Positions 11,585 through 21,639 of a stretch of DNA of 64,000 nucleotides are shown here, piece by piece. A program made the position numbers and the translations under genes. Below the pieces are notes generated by a model. It was given only the letters and a program-made list of their open reading frames with translations. It did no database searches and had not been told where the DNA came from. The stretch lies in the NCBI RefSeq assembly GCF_019669925.1, contig NZ_AP019779.1, positions 1,317,001-1,381,000 of the forward strand. Direction: 5' to 3'. This DNA comes from Methanobrevibacter arboriphilus. Its GTDB lineage: Archaea; Methanobacteriota; Methanobacteria; Methanobacteriales; Methanobacteriaceae. Numbering within the stretch: position 1 is the first letter of the stretch; each line of letters opens with the position of its first letter.

Positions 11585-12079
11585 TATTGCACCATTAATA
11601 AGTTTATTTCATTTATTAAATTTAGTATAAATCTAATTTTATATATTATTGTACTAATTATACTAATTCTCTATAAAAAGTATAAATTTAATTTATATTT
11701 TATAATTAATATATACTCTAATTTTATATGATGTCTAATTTCATATTATATGCAATTTTATGAAAATGTAATTTTGTTATAATTAATATAATTAATTACT
11801 ATTTTAATTATAATGATCTATTTAATAAAGTAATATAATAACTATAAAGCAATATTCTCCTATAAAAATTGAAATATATTATTATAATCATTAAGACATA
11901 GATTTAAATGATTATAAATACCTATATTTAAAAAAAAGAAAAAAAATAAATTAATTTAATTATAGGCAAATATTGTATAATAAATAAAAAATATTATGAA
12001 AAAAATTTTAAATTATGAAAAAATTTTAAATATAATACATTAAATTATGATATATTAAATCTATTATAAGTTTTATAAG
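11585..12079. other. Non-coding spacer, CobT-like to uppP
   Basis: 495 bases of very AT-rich DNA. It must hold the CobT-like promoter near 11600-11650. I see no ORF, RNA or repeat worth naming. Confidence 0.6.
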
Positions 12080-12910
12080 TTACATGAAAAACAAGCTATA
12101 AACTAATACAATCGCACCAACTATCCAACAGTAAAATGCAAATATATCCAAGCTTCTTTCTCTAATTAATTTTAATAAAATACTAATAGCTAAGTACCCT
12201 GAAATAAGAGATGCTAAAAATCCTAAAAGATAAGGTAATAAATTAGTATCCATTCCTGCACCAATTCCATCTATTTGTGTCAAAGCAGCGCCAAGAATAG
12301 CAGGAATAGCTAAAAGAAAACTAAATTTAGCTGCAAATTCTTTATCTAATCCAATTAAAAGTCCAGCTGCAATTGTAGTTCCTGAACGTGAAAGTCCTGG
12401 TAAAATCGCGAAAGCTTGTCCTATACCAACAATAATACTATCTTTTATTCCAGAGTTTTTTATATCTCTATTTCCAACATTTAAACGCTGGGAAACATAA
12501 AGTAATGTTCCTGTGATAAGTAAAAAAAATGCTGGAATTGTAACACTTTGAAATATAGCTTCAATTTGAGTATCAAAAATTATACCTACGGCACCTGCAG
12601 GAATTGTTCCAATAATAACCATCCATGCCAATCTTTTATAAGGATCATTTTTAAACCCTTCTTTAAACTTACCTCTGAATAAATCAAGTATACTAGATAT
12701 AAAAGCCTTTATCATTTCAACAATATCTTTAAAGAAATATCCAACAACAGCAACGAGTGTTCCTAAGTGAAGTAAAACATCAAAAGCTATTCCTGGTTGA
12801 TTAATCCCTAATAATTCTTGAACAAATATCAGATGAGCAGAACTACTTACTGGGAGAAATTCTGTTAATCCTTGTACTATTCCTACAATAACCGCTTGTA
12901 AAATATGCAT
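12080..12910 (-). CDS. uppP: Undecaprenyl-diphosphatase-type membrane phosphatase (UppP/BacA)
   Basis: The 276-residue polytopic protein has the two BacA signature motifs, QGLTEFLPVSSSAHL at about 14-28 and LPGLSRSGTTI near 170-181, with seven or eight membrane spans. It recycles polyprenyl diphosphate carriers by dephosphorylation at the membrane, serving pseudomurein and glycan assembly in these archaea. GAGGCTTTATA precedes the ATG. A 26-bp perfect palindrome lies about 66 bases upstream. Confidence 0.94.
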   Translation of the reverse strand: MHILQAVIVGIVQGLTEFLPVSSSAHLIFVQELLGINQPGIAFDVLLHLGTLVAVVGYFFKDIVEMIKAFISSILDLFRGKFKEGFKNDPYKRLAWMVIIGTIPAGAVGIIFDTQIEAIFQSVTIPAFFLLITGTLLYVSQRLNVGNRDIKNSGIKDSIIVGIGQAFAILPGLSRSGTTIAAGLLIGLDKEFAAKFSFLLAIPAILGAALTQIDGIGAGMDTNLLPYLLGFLASLISGYLAISILLKLIRERSLDIFAFYCWIVGAIVLVYSLFFM

Positions 12911-12975
12911 TATAAAGCCTCTTAAAAATAATTCTTTAAAAATAATATTATAATATATAGCTACCTAAAAATCTT

Positions 12976-13001
12976 AAAATCTTTAGAATTCTAAAGATTT
13001 T
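12976..13001. repeat. Perfect 26-bp palindrome between ilvE and uppP
   Basis: A perfect self-complementary 26-mer centred on GAATTC with TTTAG/CTAAA arms. It lies 46 bases after ilvE and 66 bases before uppP, so it could terminate ilvE transcription, act as an operator for uppP, or both. A looser AAAATTCTAAAAAT copy follows it. Confidence 0.75.
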
Positions 13002-13046
13002 CAAAATTCTAAAAATCCTAAAAGTAATTATTATCAATGTTATTAT

Positions 13047-13976
13047 CTAGTATTCTATGTAAGATAACCAATTAAATTTATCTTCTGTTTTCCCATCAAC
13101 AATGCTGAAAAACTCAGATTGTATTTTTTCTGTAACTGACCCACGTCTACCAGATCCTATTTCTATCTTGTCAATGGATCTTATTGGAGTTACTTCTGCA
13201 GCAGATCCTGAAAAAAATACTTCATCAGACAAATATAACATTTCTCTAGGGATTTTTTCTTCTAATACACCATAACCAAGATCTTCAGCTATTTTAATAA
13301 CAGAATCTCTTGTAATTCCTTTCAATATTGAAGAAGATAAAGAAGGAGTATGTATGACATCATCTTTAACCAAAAATATATTTTCACCACTACCTTCACC
13401 AACAAAACCATGATAATCAAGCATTATAGCTTCATCAAAACCATTTTCGATAGCTTCAAGCTTTGCTAATTGTGCATTCATATAGTTAGCACCAGCTTTA
13501 GCTAAACTAGGCATTGTATCAGGAGCAAGTCTTCTCCAAGAAGAAACTCCAATATCAACACCGTTTTTCATGGCTTCATCGCCTAAATAAGTTCCCCATT
13601 TCCATGCAGCAATATTTACATTAACTGGACAGTTTAAAGGACTGACACCTAATTCTTTATATCCCCTATATGCTATTGGGCGTATATAACAAGATTTTAA
13701 ATTATTTATAGCTACAACATCTTTAATTGCGTCTGATACTTCAGTTTTACTGAATGGTATTGGCATTTTATATATTTTAGCAGATTCAAATAATCGTTCA
13801 ACATGTTCATTAAGTCGGAATATTGCACTACCATTTGGATTTTCATAGCATCTTAATCCTTCAAAGACACTTGAACCATAGTGAACTACATGAGATAAAA
13901 CATGAATATTAGCATCTTTCCAATCTACAAATTCTCCATCCATCCATATTTTTCCACCTTTTTCATCCCATGACAT
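13047..13976 (-). CDS. ilvE: Branched-chain-amino-acid aminotransferase
   Basis: The 309-residue class IV PLP aminotransferase makes valine, leucine and isoleucine from their 2-oxo acids with glutamate as donor. The PLP lysine is Lys160 in [11 protein letters not shown]; the HYGSSVFEG block at 32-40 and [11 protein letters not shown] are typical of IlvE. A strong AGGAGG precedes the ATG by nine bases. Other ilv genes occur at 19.8, 24.3-26.6 and 33.5 kb on the same strand, but ilvE is monocistronic here. Confidence 0.96.
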   Translation of the reverse strand: MSWDEKGGKIWMDGEFVDWKDANIHVLSHVVHYGSSVFEGLRCYENPNGSAIFRLNEHVERLFESAKIYKMPIPFSKTEVSDAIKDVVAINNLKSCYIRPIAYRGYKELGVSPLNCPVNVNIAAWKWGTYLGDEAMKNGVDIGVSSWRRLAPDTMPSLAKAGANYMNAQLAKLEAIENGFDEAIMLDYHGFVGEGSGENIFLVKDDVIHTPSLSSSILKGITRDSVIKIAEDLGYGVLEEKIPREMLYLSDEVFFSGSAAEVTPIRSIDKIEIGSGRRGSVTEKIQSEFFSIVDGKTEDKFNWLSYIEY

Positions 13977-14320
13977 ACTTTATTCCTCCTTTTGAATTAT
14001 TATTTGGATCATTATTTGAATTCTATCTAAACAAGTTTAATATTAACAAATATGGCATTAGTACTATAAAATAATGATATAAGAATAATATAAGATAATA
14101 TAAGAATTATAAAATAATATAAGAATATAATAAAATTATAAAATAATTCTATTTAAAAATTCTTTATAAAAATCCTATTTAATATTAATCTTTAATTTAT
14201 ATAAGTTTTTTTAATTTTATTATATTATATAAAAAATCTTAAATAATAATATGAAAAAATCTTAATATAAAATAATTTTTTAATTCTATAAATCTATAAA
14301 AAATAGAAAAATTAGAAAAG
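13977..14320. other. Non-coding spacer upstream of ilvE
   Basis: About 340 bases, extremely AT-rich, with short degenerate repeats of the ATAATATAAGA type around 14075-14150. It contains the ilvE promoter region; no gene is seen. Confidence 0.6.
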
Positions 14321-14330
14321 TTTATATACT
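14321..14330 (+). promoter_or_regulatory. TATA box (box A) of the tRNA-Val gene
   Basis: TTTATATACT lies 28-37 bases ahead of the tRNA's first base, the usual archaeal spacing for a transcript that begins a few bases before the mature 5' end. Confidence 0.75.
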
Positions 14331-14357
14331 TGATTTTTTAAATATTTGGTATGCTAT

Positions 14358-14429
14358 GGTTCCGTGGTCTAGGGGTATGATATCTCGCTTACAACGAGAG
14401 GATCGTGAGTTCGAATCTCGCCGGAACCA
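14358..14429 (+). tRNA. tRNA-Val (anticodon UAC)
   Basis: A 72-base cloverleaf can be folded by eye. The acceptor stem GGTTCCG pairs with CGGAACC, the anticodon stem TCTCG pairs with CGAGA around loop CTTACAA (anticodon TAC), and the T arm is GTGAG-TTCGAAT-CTCGC. The discriminator base is A and CCA is not encoded. A T-rich run follows within 20 bases and should terminate transcription. Confidence 0.97.
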
Positions 14430-14712
14430 CTAATTTATTTTTCTGTTTTTACATATTGAAGCTATTTTCAAAAATTTATATATTTATACTAATATAATCA
14501 ACTTTTTTACCATATAATCCAGTATATTCAGTTTTTATCCTATAATTAATATTTTAATTAATATTCTATTGGCAATATTCATACTATAATATGAATATAG
14601 TTTTTACTTTTATAATATTAATTTTAAAAATGAATATTAATTATAATATTAATGTTATTAGTATTATAGAATTTTATAAGCCCAAAATAATTATAAAATA
14701 ATTATAAAATTA

Positions 14713-15678
14713 TTATAAAACAATTATCATTAAGATTAAAATTATTAAAGAAACAAAAAATACTGTAGTCCCTTTTACAAGTACTGCAGTTCCATCCTTA
14801 TTTAAAACTAATACAAGCCCATAAGATAGTACTAATGATGAAAGAATTTTAACTAAACCACTTATTCCATTTGAAGTACCTGTAGCTAAAACCAGCAATG
14901 AAGATATCAAATAAGACACTAAAACAACTAAAATTATCAATACAATTGTATTATTTAAAATTGGCAAGATTCTTTGACTTAAAGGTGGCCCTTGTTTTTT
15001 AGGCTTTCTCTTAGCTAATTTAGAATCATCTCTTGATACTGAAGAATGAGTTGAATTTGAATTAGACCTCTGTTTTTTAAGACCCATACTACTTTTCCCA
15101 GAAATAAATGTAGAGTTATCCCTATAAACATTCCCCGGATTATTATTTGAATCTGTTGAATAATAATTATCATGATAGCTATCAGAATCATCATAATTAT
15201 CATTCGAATTATCTCCATAGTTCTTTTTCATTTCAGAAGATTGAATATCAGGATTGTCAAATGAATCATGTGAATTAGAATCAGTATTAACATAATTATG
15301 AGAATCATGAGAACTACTAGCTTTTTTAGAAAATTTTTTAGCTAGTATCATTAGATTATCTCTATCTATAAGTTTAATATTTTTTTTAGAAGCATAATTA
15401 CGAGACTGAGAAGAGAATATAGAACTAGTTACAATTACTACTTTAGAAGCCTTTAAATTTCTTCCAATCATTTCCATTTCTTTTAAAATATCTATGCCAA
15501 CTTCCCATTGCTTATCATAGTTTTTACAAGCTACAACAACACTAAAATCTCCCATTACACTTGGAAGAACGCCATATATATCAATGACTTTTTGAGAAGT
15601 TTTGAAATCTTTATAAACTTTAAAACCAGATTCTTCCATCACTTTAGAAATGAAATTTACAAGTTGTAGCTTTTCCAC
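14713..15678 (-). CDS. Mrr-type restriction endonuclease-like domain, membrane anchored
   Basis: From the GTG at 15678 the protein has 321 residues. The first 120 form an Mrr/PD-(D/E)XK nuclease-like domain: an Asp in VIDIYG, then VVVACKNYDKQWEVG, then VVIVTSSIFSSQSRNYA and IKLIDRDNL, the usual Mrr_cat order. Next comes a Ser/Asn/Asp/His-rich disordered linker (about 120-215), then a basic patch and three hydrophobic spans (about 235-258, 265-282, 290-318). The start is set by AGGTGAG just upstream; the GTG eight codons earlier lacks such a site. Membrane tethering argues against a classical restriction enzyme; a sensor or surveillance role is possible but unproven. Confidence 0.75.
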   Translation of the reverse strand: MEKLQLVNFISKVMEESGFKVYKDFKTSQKVIDIYGVLPSVMGDFSVVVACKNYDKQWEVGIDILKEMEMIGRNLKASKVVIVTSSIFSSQSRNYASKKNIKLIDRDNLMILAKKFSKKASSSHDSHNYVNTDSNSHDSFDNPDIQSSEMKKNYGDNSNDNYDDSDSYHDNYYSTDSNNNPGNVYRDNSTFISGKSSMGLKKQRSNSNSTHSSVSRDDSKLAKRKPKKQGPPLSQRILPILNNTIVLIILVVLVSYLISSLLVLATGTSNGISGLVKILSSLVLSYGLVLVLNKDGTAVLVKGTTVFFVSLIILILMIIVL

Positions 15679-16080
15679 AATCTCACCTAACTTTATAGAC
15701 ACTAATTAATTATTAATTATAGATAAATACTAACTATAAATAAATATTAGCTATAAATAATTATTAGTTGCTAATATATAGTACTATATATTATGTTTCT
15801 TATTAATATATTTAATTTAAATATTTAATCTATTTTTATAATATTATAATAAAAAATAAGTTAATAAAAAGATTAATAATTTAATAAAAAGAGTATAATA
15901 ATAAAAATATTAGGTATAAAATTAAAATAGAATATTATCGTTTAGAGGATAATAAAAATATATAAACAAAATGAGTATAATAATAAGGTTTAAACTCCTA
16001 ATATTAATTAAAAAACTATTTAATAGTTAATTTAATTTAAAAAGACTTTATTTTAAAAAAGATTCAGTTTTAAAAAAGGT
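15679..16080. other. Non-coding spacer
   Basis: About 400 bases of AT-rich sequence with short TAACTATAAATAAATATTAG-like repeats near 15715-15770. It contains the promoter region of the Mrr-like gene; nothing else is evident. Confidence 0.6.
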
Positions 16081-16227
16081 TCATTTTAATTTTAAATCTT
16101 TAAGTAACCTATCTCTTTCATCTTTAAGATTATTCAAAAGTTTTTGGTCAGCACATCCTTTTTTTTCCAAATATGCAATTGTAGTTGTAATTTCTGATAA
16201 ATTAGTTTCTAATTGATTTATAGGCAT
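16081..16227 (-). CDS. Small coiled-coil protein, 48 residues
   Basis: A 48-codon frame starting MPINQLETNLSEI and ending KDLKLK. GGAAGAG lies nine bases before the ATG. The sequence is amphipathic and heptad-like (Leu/Ile at regular spacing, ending in KDERDRLLKDLK) with one central Cys in KKGCADQK. Its GC content is above that of the surrounding spacer, which supports real coding. I do not recognise a family; it may be an adaptor or subunit of a larger complex. It is isolated, with 640 non-coding bases on the upstream side. Confidence 0.6.
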   Translation of the reverse strand: MPINQLETNLSEITTTIAYLEKKGCADQKLLNNLKDERDRLLKDLKLK

Positions 16228-16868
16228 TTTTACTCTTCCTTTTAAATTAAAACTTTTCTATTAGCTAAAATTTTTATATTAAACTAGTATATACTATTTT
16301 TCCAATTAATAACAATACAATTAAATATAAATTATATATCAATTTATAAATTAACTTAACATAGTTAATTCATCTTTAATATTCTGTTAATAATTACATA
16401 TCTTAATTAAATATTAATTCCGTGCTAAATATTAATTTGTTACTCATTATATTTAATATTTTCACTTTATAAAACAAAAAGTTTAGAATTAAAAAAATAT
16501 ATTGGTGTAAAATTATCAAATAGTTAATATTTTATTAGACAATTAATAATAGAATTATGTATTATAAAAATAAAATATAACTGAAATATAAATAATGTAT
16601 AAATAAAATATAAATGAAATATAAAATAAAAATATTTAAATAGCTTATATCATAAAGAAATAAAATATATGATGAATGAAATTATCAAATTAAAACTTTG
16701 ATAATAATATTAAATTGATAATGATATTAAAATTATAAAATAAATATTTTATAATAAATATTAGTTAATAAATATTATTATAAAATTTATTAAAATAAAA
16801 TTTTTATAAAAAAGTATAAAATATAATAATTTTATTTTTATGATTATTTTTATTTAAAAGATGATAAC
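16228..16868. other. Non-coding spacer between divergent small genes
   Basis: 640 bases separating the divergent 48-residue gene and the LSm gene. Very AT-rich with short AAATATAAATGAAATATAAA-type repeats near 16570-16640. No other gene is seen. Confidence 0.6.
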
Positions 16869-17075
16869 ATGAATAATAGTAACAATAATTTTCAAGTGAA
16901 CAAACAATTTGCAGACTTCAAAGGAAAAGATGTCTTAATAGGTCTGAAAAACTGGGAAGAATTTGAAGGCAAAATAATAGCAATCGATAATTTCCTAAAC
17001 ACAGTTTTAGAAGTAGATGATGGATTAAAAGTTGTCAAAGGTGGAAAAATAGCTTTTATCTCCATGAAAGATTAG
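16869..17075 (+). CDS. Small Sm-like (LSm) RNA-binding protein
   Basis: The 68-residue protein is essentially one LSm fold. The Sm1 motif is seen as KDVLIGLKNWEEFEGKIIAIDNFLNTVLE (about 20-48, with the conserved Asp-x-x-Leu-Asn of the turn) and a short Sm2 motif follows as KVVKGGKIAFISM. LSm proteins form rings that bind U-rich RNA. The loop between Sm1 and Sm2 is very short. GATGATAAC precedes the ATG. It is monocistronic and surrounded by long non-coding DNA. Confidence 0.8.
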   Translation: MNNSNNNFQVNKQFADFKGKDVLIGLKNWEEFEGKIIAIDNFLNTVLEVDDGLKVVKGGKIAFISMKD

Positions 17076-17361
17076 ACTTAAAAGATCAATCTTAAATGAT
17101 GTTTTAAATAATGATTATATTATTAAATAAATTATTATCAAATAATTATATTATTTAAAAAGATTATCTTTTAAAAGCTATAAAACAATATACAAAGTTA
17201 TACAATCATAGTGAAAATATAACTAATATAACTAAATATAGCCAAATAACTAATACAGACAATATAGCATTATATACTAATATACGAATATTATAAATAT
17301 GCATATATCAGCAATATATCTAATAGTGTAGTAATATGCTTAATATCATAGTATATTAATA

Positions 17362-18366
17362 TTAAGGCTCTATATCAATTCCAAGAATATTATCTTTTTT
17401 ATTATAAACATCTCTAGCTATTTCCGCACTTCCAAATGCTCCAGAAGTACTTGGAAGAATAATCATTTCAAATTTATTTTTTAAGTATTTATTTAGTTCA
17501 TTTTTAAAATTAAAGGGATCTTCAATCGATCCAATTGAACCTGTTAAAACAATACCTTCAATCTTATTTTTTGATATTCCAATCAACCCCATAATTTCCA
17601 TAGCTACTGTAAAAATCATAGTATCGATAGCTAATTTTGCTTTGGGATTTCCTTTTTTATAAGCACTTAACAGAATATCTTTCATAAAAGATACTTTAGT
17701 ATTAATATTTGCAATTTTAACAGCTCCAGCAGTTGAAAAAGCTTCATTTGCAGTTATTTTATTTTCATCAATATTTCTAATCATTTCTAAATCAATAGGC
17801 CCATGAACAATTCCCATCGCTCCTACACAAGCATCCATAGCTCCACGTATTTTACCATTCTCGATTAATATATTAACACTATTTGAACTAATATCAGCAA
17901 TAATCATATTATTCCAATTAGTAGTAAGATATGCATTATAACAAATACTTACTTTTTCAGAGCTAGCTTGATGAGAATAAGCTGCTTTAAATAAAGGATC
18001 AAGAGAAGGAGAATCTTTATGAAGACCAGGTATGACAAAGGTTGGTATTTTAGACTTTTCAATTTCACTATAAACAGAAGTTCCTCCGCCAGTTATTCTT
18101 CCAGCTCCTTCAATGGATAAAATACCTCTATTTTTAACCTTAGTAATAGGTAATATTGAATTTATCCCATCACCCATACCATAGGTTATAGCCATTAATT
18201 TAATATCATTAAGATTAACTCTCTTAGATAATTCTTCGATAGCTGAAACTTTACCTGCTTTACTGTCTTCACGATCAATTTTAAAACTTTCAATCGGTTT
18301 TCCATCACCCGCCATTATTCCAAATGAAATACCAGTAGTCCCATGATCCATTCCTACAAATACCAA
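17362..18366 (-). CDS. Methanogenesis marker protein 12 (UPF0285)
   Basis: From the TTG at 18366 the protein has 334 residues beginning MVFVGMDHGTTG, an ASKHA-type phosphate-binding loop; a second phosphate/adenosine region occurs as IVLTGSIGSIEDP and the end has STSGAFGSAEIA. This is the conserved methanogen-specific marker 12 family, whose exact role is unresolved, possibly an ATP-dependent step linked to cofactor or corrinoid activation. I chose TTG 18366 because AAGGTGA precedes it by five bases; a GTG three codons upstream overlaps that site. No operon partner. Confidence 0.85.
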   Translation of the reverse strand: MVFVGMDHGTTGISFGIMAGDGKPIESFKIDREDSKAGKVSAIEELSKRVNLNDIKLMAITYGMGDGINSILPITKVKNRGILSIEGAGRITGGGTSVYSEIEKSKIPTFVIPGLHKDSPSLDPLFKAAYSHQASSEKVSICYNAYLTTNWNNMIIADISSNSVNILIENGKIRGAMDACVGAMGIVHGPIDLEMIRNIDENKITANEAFSTAGAVKIANINTKVSFMKDILLSAYKKGNPKAKLAIDTMIFTVAMEIMGLIGISKNKIEGIVLTGSIGSIEDPFNFKNELNKYLKNKFEMIILPSTSGAFGSAEIARDVYNKKDNILGIDIEP

Positions 18367-18536
18367 AACATTCACCTTATTTCAAACATTCCTTTTATTT
18401 CAATAGTAATTACATATAATATTAATTTATATGATATATATTATTATTTTTATGATTTATTGATTCTGTATTTTATGATGAAATTTTGTTTACACAACTA
18501 TCATATTAGAAAAAATAAATAATTAATATATCCTCC

Positions 18537-18938
18537 TTAATGTATTCTTTTTATTCCAAGCACTCTATCAAAATATTTATCAAAAGAAACTAAATTATTA
18601 ATGTTATTTTCATTCATTGTTTCAATTATTGCACAGTCAGTAAATGATAGTTTAGTATTATTCTTTTTATATATCTTCATCACATTATCATTAAAATTAG
18701 GTTTATTATAATCATTAATAATATTACAATTATCTTTAATAGCATTATATGTATTAATTGCTAAATCTAAACTGGTTTTATTCCCTATAACAGTAACTAT
18801 TTCATTTACTATAAGATTATTTATATAACATTCATTATCAAATATATTTTCATTTTCTAATTTCAAAGCTAATTTGTTATTTTCATCTGTTTCAATCACA
18901 TAAGCTATTAAGAATGAGCTATCTAAGAATATTTTCAC
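18537..18938 (-). CDS. vapC: PIN-domain ribonuclease toxin (VapC-like)
   Basis: The 133-residue protein has the PIN acidic pattern: FLDSSFLIAY at the N terminus (Asp6), Glu in NLIVNEIVTVI, and LSFTDCAIIETM with a catalytic Asp near residue 100, then VSFDKYFD. PIN toxins cut RNA, often tRNA or rRNA. The gene starts with GTG inside the TGA stop of the upstream vapB (GTGA overlap), so translation is coupled. Confidence 0.88.
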   Translation of the reverse strand: MKIFLDSSFLIAYVIETDENNKLALKLENENIFDNECYINNLIVNEIVTVIGNKTSLDLAINTYNAIKDNCNIINDYNKPNFNDNVMKIYKKNNTKLSFTDCAIIETMNENNINNLVSFDKYFDRVLGIKRIH

Positions 18939-19162
18939 TTATATAACTCCTTTTTTAGATTTACAGAATTAGTTTTATAATCTAACCTTCCTTTACTCCT
19001 AATATCCTTGAAACTAGCTTTTTTTCTAAAACTAACTTCAAGTTTTCCTTTTTCATTAACAGACCATTCTACTAAATCATTTTTTCCTACATTAAATCTT
19101 TTCCTTATTTCAGAAGGTATGGCTGTTTGATTGTTTTCATATATTTTAGTTGTGACTGTCAT
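18935..19162 (-). CDS. vapB: AbrB/SpoVT-type antitoxin (VapB-like)
   Basis: The 75-residue protein begins with the swapped-hairpin AbrB fold: TTKIYENNQTAIPSEIRKRFNVGKNDLVEW, followed by a charged tail suited to toxin binding. It should neutralise the adjacent PIN toxin and autorepress the operon. AGGAG lies eight bases before the ATG. Confidence 0.9.
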   Translation of the reverse strand: MTVTTKIYENNQTAIPSEIRKRFNVGKNDLVEWSVNEKGKLEVSFRKKASFKDIRSKGRLDYKTNSVNLKKELYK

Positions 19163-19481
19163 ATTAAATTCTCCTACTTAATAATATATTAATAGTTATA
19201 TTTAAAATTAACAGTCATATATGATATTAATCATTATTTATTTCAAATTCTTTAAAAAGACTTATTTTATTATTATTTTTATTTTTATAAAATATCCAAT
19301 ACCTATATAATAATTTATTTGCTGATTATGGAAAAACAAAAAAAATAAAAATAAAGAGTAATATGAGAATGTTGAAATAGAAATAATTAAAATAAAAATG
19401 ATTAAAATAAAAGTATTAAGATTTAAAAAATATTATAATAATACCAATTATTTAAAGAATAAAAAATTAGTAATAACAAAT
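19163..19481. other. Non-coding spacer upstream of vapBC
   Basis: About 320 AT-rich bases containing the vapBC promoter. It leads into the TATA-like element of the RNA candidate. Nothing else seen. Confidence 0.55.
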
Positions 19482-19504
19482 ATTTATATAGTATTAAGAA
19501 AATA

Positions 19505-19660
19505 TTAGTGAATATCTAATACAAATTTATGTATTAGATACCCAAAAAATAAACAATAAACACCTTAAGAAAGATCTCTTCAATTATCTCCTCTGAAAAA
19601 CATGTTTTATTTAACAATCCTATAAATACAGCCCTAAATTGAAGTTTTCTTTCTTAAAAA
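19505..19660 (+). ncRNA. Candidate structured non-coding RNA
   Basis: Two nested structures stand out. A perfect 10-bp hairpin (19513-19522 with 19531-19540, loop of 8) is followed by a long stem joining 19565-19585 to 19637-19657: 10 pairs, a 3x3 internal loop and 8 pairs. About 50 bases between the arms include the palindrome AAAACATGTTTT. A TTTATATAG element lies at 19482-19490, about 25-30 bases before a plausible start. Local base composition is richer in C and G than the surrounding spacer. No coding frame. The strand is inferred from the TATA box; it could instead be the 3' untranslated region of ilvC on the other strand. No known family recognised. Confidence 0.5.
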
Positions 19661-19786
19661 TTAATTATTATAGTTAAGTAATTAAACAAGATAAATAAAA
19701 AAATTAAAAAATAATAAATATGTAAAAAATATTAAAATAAAAAAGTATGAATACCTAATAACTAAATACAGAAAAATACAGTGAAA

Positions 19787-20833
19787 TTATTTCTTCTTAT
19801 TTTTGTCAAAATTAACAACAACGACTTTTTCTTCTTTCTCTTTAGCTTTTTTTTCTAATCCACAGGCTTTTCTAAGCTTAGATCCTACTTTTTCGATTTT
19901 TTCTTCACTTTCAAGTTCTCTCATTCTATTGAGCATTGGCATTTTAGCTGTAGATTCAAGAGCCCATTCTTTAGTAAATTTACCTTTTTGGATTTCTGAA
20001 AGGATTTTTTTCATTTCCTTTTTAGCATCATCATTAATAATCCTATCTCTTCTGCTTAAACCACCAAATTCAGCAGTATTACTAACATCATTCCACATTC
20101 CAGCAAAACCTTTTTCATAAATAAGATCTACAATAAGTTTTAATTCATGACAAGTTTCAAAATAAGCTATTTCAGGTTGATATCCTGCTTCAACAAGAGT
20201 TGTAAAACCTGCATTTATAAGTTCTGTGACACCACCACAGAGAATAGCCTGTTCACCAAATAAATCAGTTTCAGTTTCTTCTCTAAATGTAGTTTCAAGG
20301 ATTCCAGCTTTAGATAGTCCACAAGCTTTACCCATAGCCAAAGCAACATCAAGAGCATCTCCAGTAGCATCTTGTTCAACAGCTACAAGACCAGGAATTC
20401 CAAATCCTTCAAGATAAGTTCTTCTAACCATAGAACCTGGACCTTTTGGAGCTATCATAGTAATATTTACATTTTCAGGTACTTTTATGTATTTAAAATG
20501 GATATTATATCCATGAGAGAAAGAAATAGTATTGCCTGGTTTTACATAGGGAGCTATTGATTTTTCATAAACATCAGCTTGAATTTCATCAGGAAGTAAT
20601 ATATGAATAACATCTGCCTCTTTAGCAGCATCTTCAATAGTTTTAACATTCATACCATCGTCCTTAGCTTTTTGCCAGGAGGCTCCTCCTTCACGTAATC
20701 CAACAATGACTTTTAATCCACTGTCTGACATATTTTGTGATTGACCCATTCCTTGACTACCATAACCGATAACAGCTACAGTCTTATTAGCTAAAGCTTT
20801 AACATCTACATCTTTGTCATAATACATTTTCAT
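19787..20833 (-). CDS. ilvC: Ketol-acid reductoisomerase
   Basis: The 348-residue class I enzyme converts acetolactate or acetohydroxybutyrate to dihydroxy acids with NAD(P)H and Mg. The Rossmann loop GYGSQGMGQ is at 23-31. Metal-ligand segments [12 protein letters not shown] and the C-terminal [21 protein letters not shown] are present. A Lys/Glu/Val-rich tail of about 20 residues extends beyond the usual end. AGGAG precedes the ATG. Unlike many archaea, it is not next to ilvBN. Confidence 0.96.
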   Translation of the reverse strand: MKMYYDKDVDVKALANKTVAVIGYGSQGMGQSQNMSDSGLKVIVGLREGGASWQKAKDDGMNVKTIEDAAKEADVIHILLPDEIQADVYEKSIAPYVKPGNTISFSHGYNIHFKYIKVPENVNITMIAPKGPGSMVRRTYLEGFGIPGLVAVEQDATGDALDVALAMGKACGLSKAGILETTFREETETDLFGEQAILCGGVTELINAGFTTLVEAGYQPEIAYFETCHELKLIVDLIYEKGFAGMWNDVSNTAEFGGLSRRDRIINDDAKKEMKKILSEIQKGKFTKEWALESTAKMPMLNRMRELESEEKIEKVGSKLRKACGLEKKAKEKEEKVVVVNFDKNKKK

Positions 20834-21639
20834 TTGAAATTCTCCTAATAATAATAAATTAAACCAGTATTAATTAAATTAAAATAAATTAAACTAAGTT
20901 AAACTGAATTAAATTGAATTAGCTTGGATTAGATTAAATTGAATTAAAATAGTAAACAATTTTAATATTATTAAACTATTTTATAGAATTTATCACATCA
21001 TAATTATAATTTTTTTATCATATATAATTAACCATGTTATAATTTAAGTATATAAAGGATGAGTTATCAAATATAATAATAGATATAAATGATTATTTTT
21101 CAATTTTTCTTAATATATTTTTCTTGATATAAGTATAGTATTATACTAGATATCATCGTATTATATTAAATAATATTAGATAAGTAATATTAGCTAAAAT
21201 AATTGTATTTAATAGATTTTTATTATGTATAGTTTTAAAATAAAGCTAATAATTCCATATAATTTTAAAAATAAATCTAATAATTTTAGATTGAGCAAAT
21301 CTAGTATTTTTAAATTCTATATTAAATAAACCTAATATTTTTATAATGCTAAATAGATTTATAATAATTTTATAATGTTAAATAGCTTTATAATATTTTA
21401 TAATAACTTTATAATAATTTTATAGCAGTTTTATAATAGTTTTATAATAATTAGTAGTTTTATAATAATTTTATAAAATGATTATAAAATGTTATGATGA
21501 TTTAATATAGAATTTAAAATCCTATTTTAAATTTATTTAATAATAATTATTTAATTATAATCTCAATAAATCAATTATTAATAATTAAAAATAGTCTATT
21601 AAACAAATTATGAAGAATTAAAGCAAAAAAGTGAAATTA
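20834..21639. other. Non-coding spacer with short degenerate repeats
   Basis: About 800 bases between divergent ilvC and the MATE gene. 20870-20950 is built of AATTAAATTGAATT-like units; 21350-21480 is built of about ten degenerate copies of TTTTATAATAA. No ORF or RNA recognised. Confidence 0.65.
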
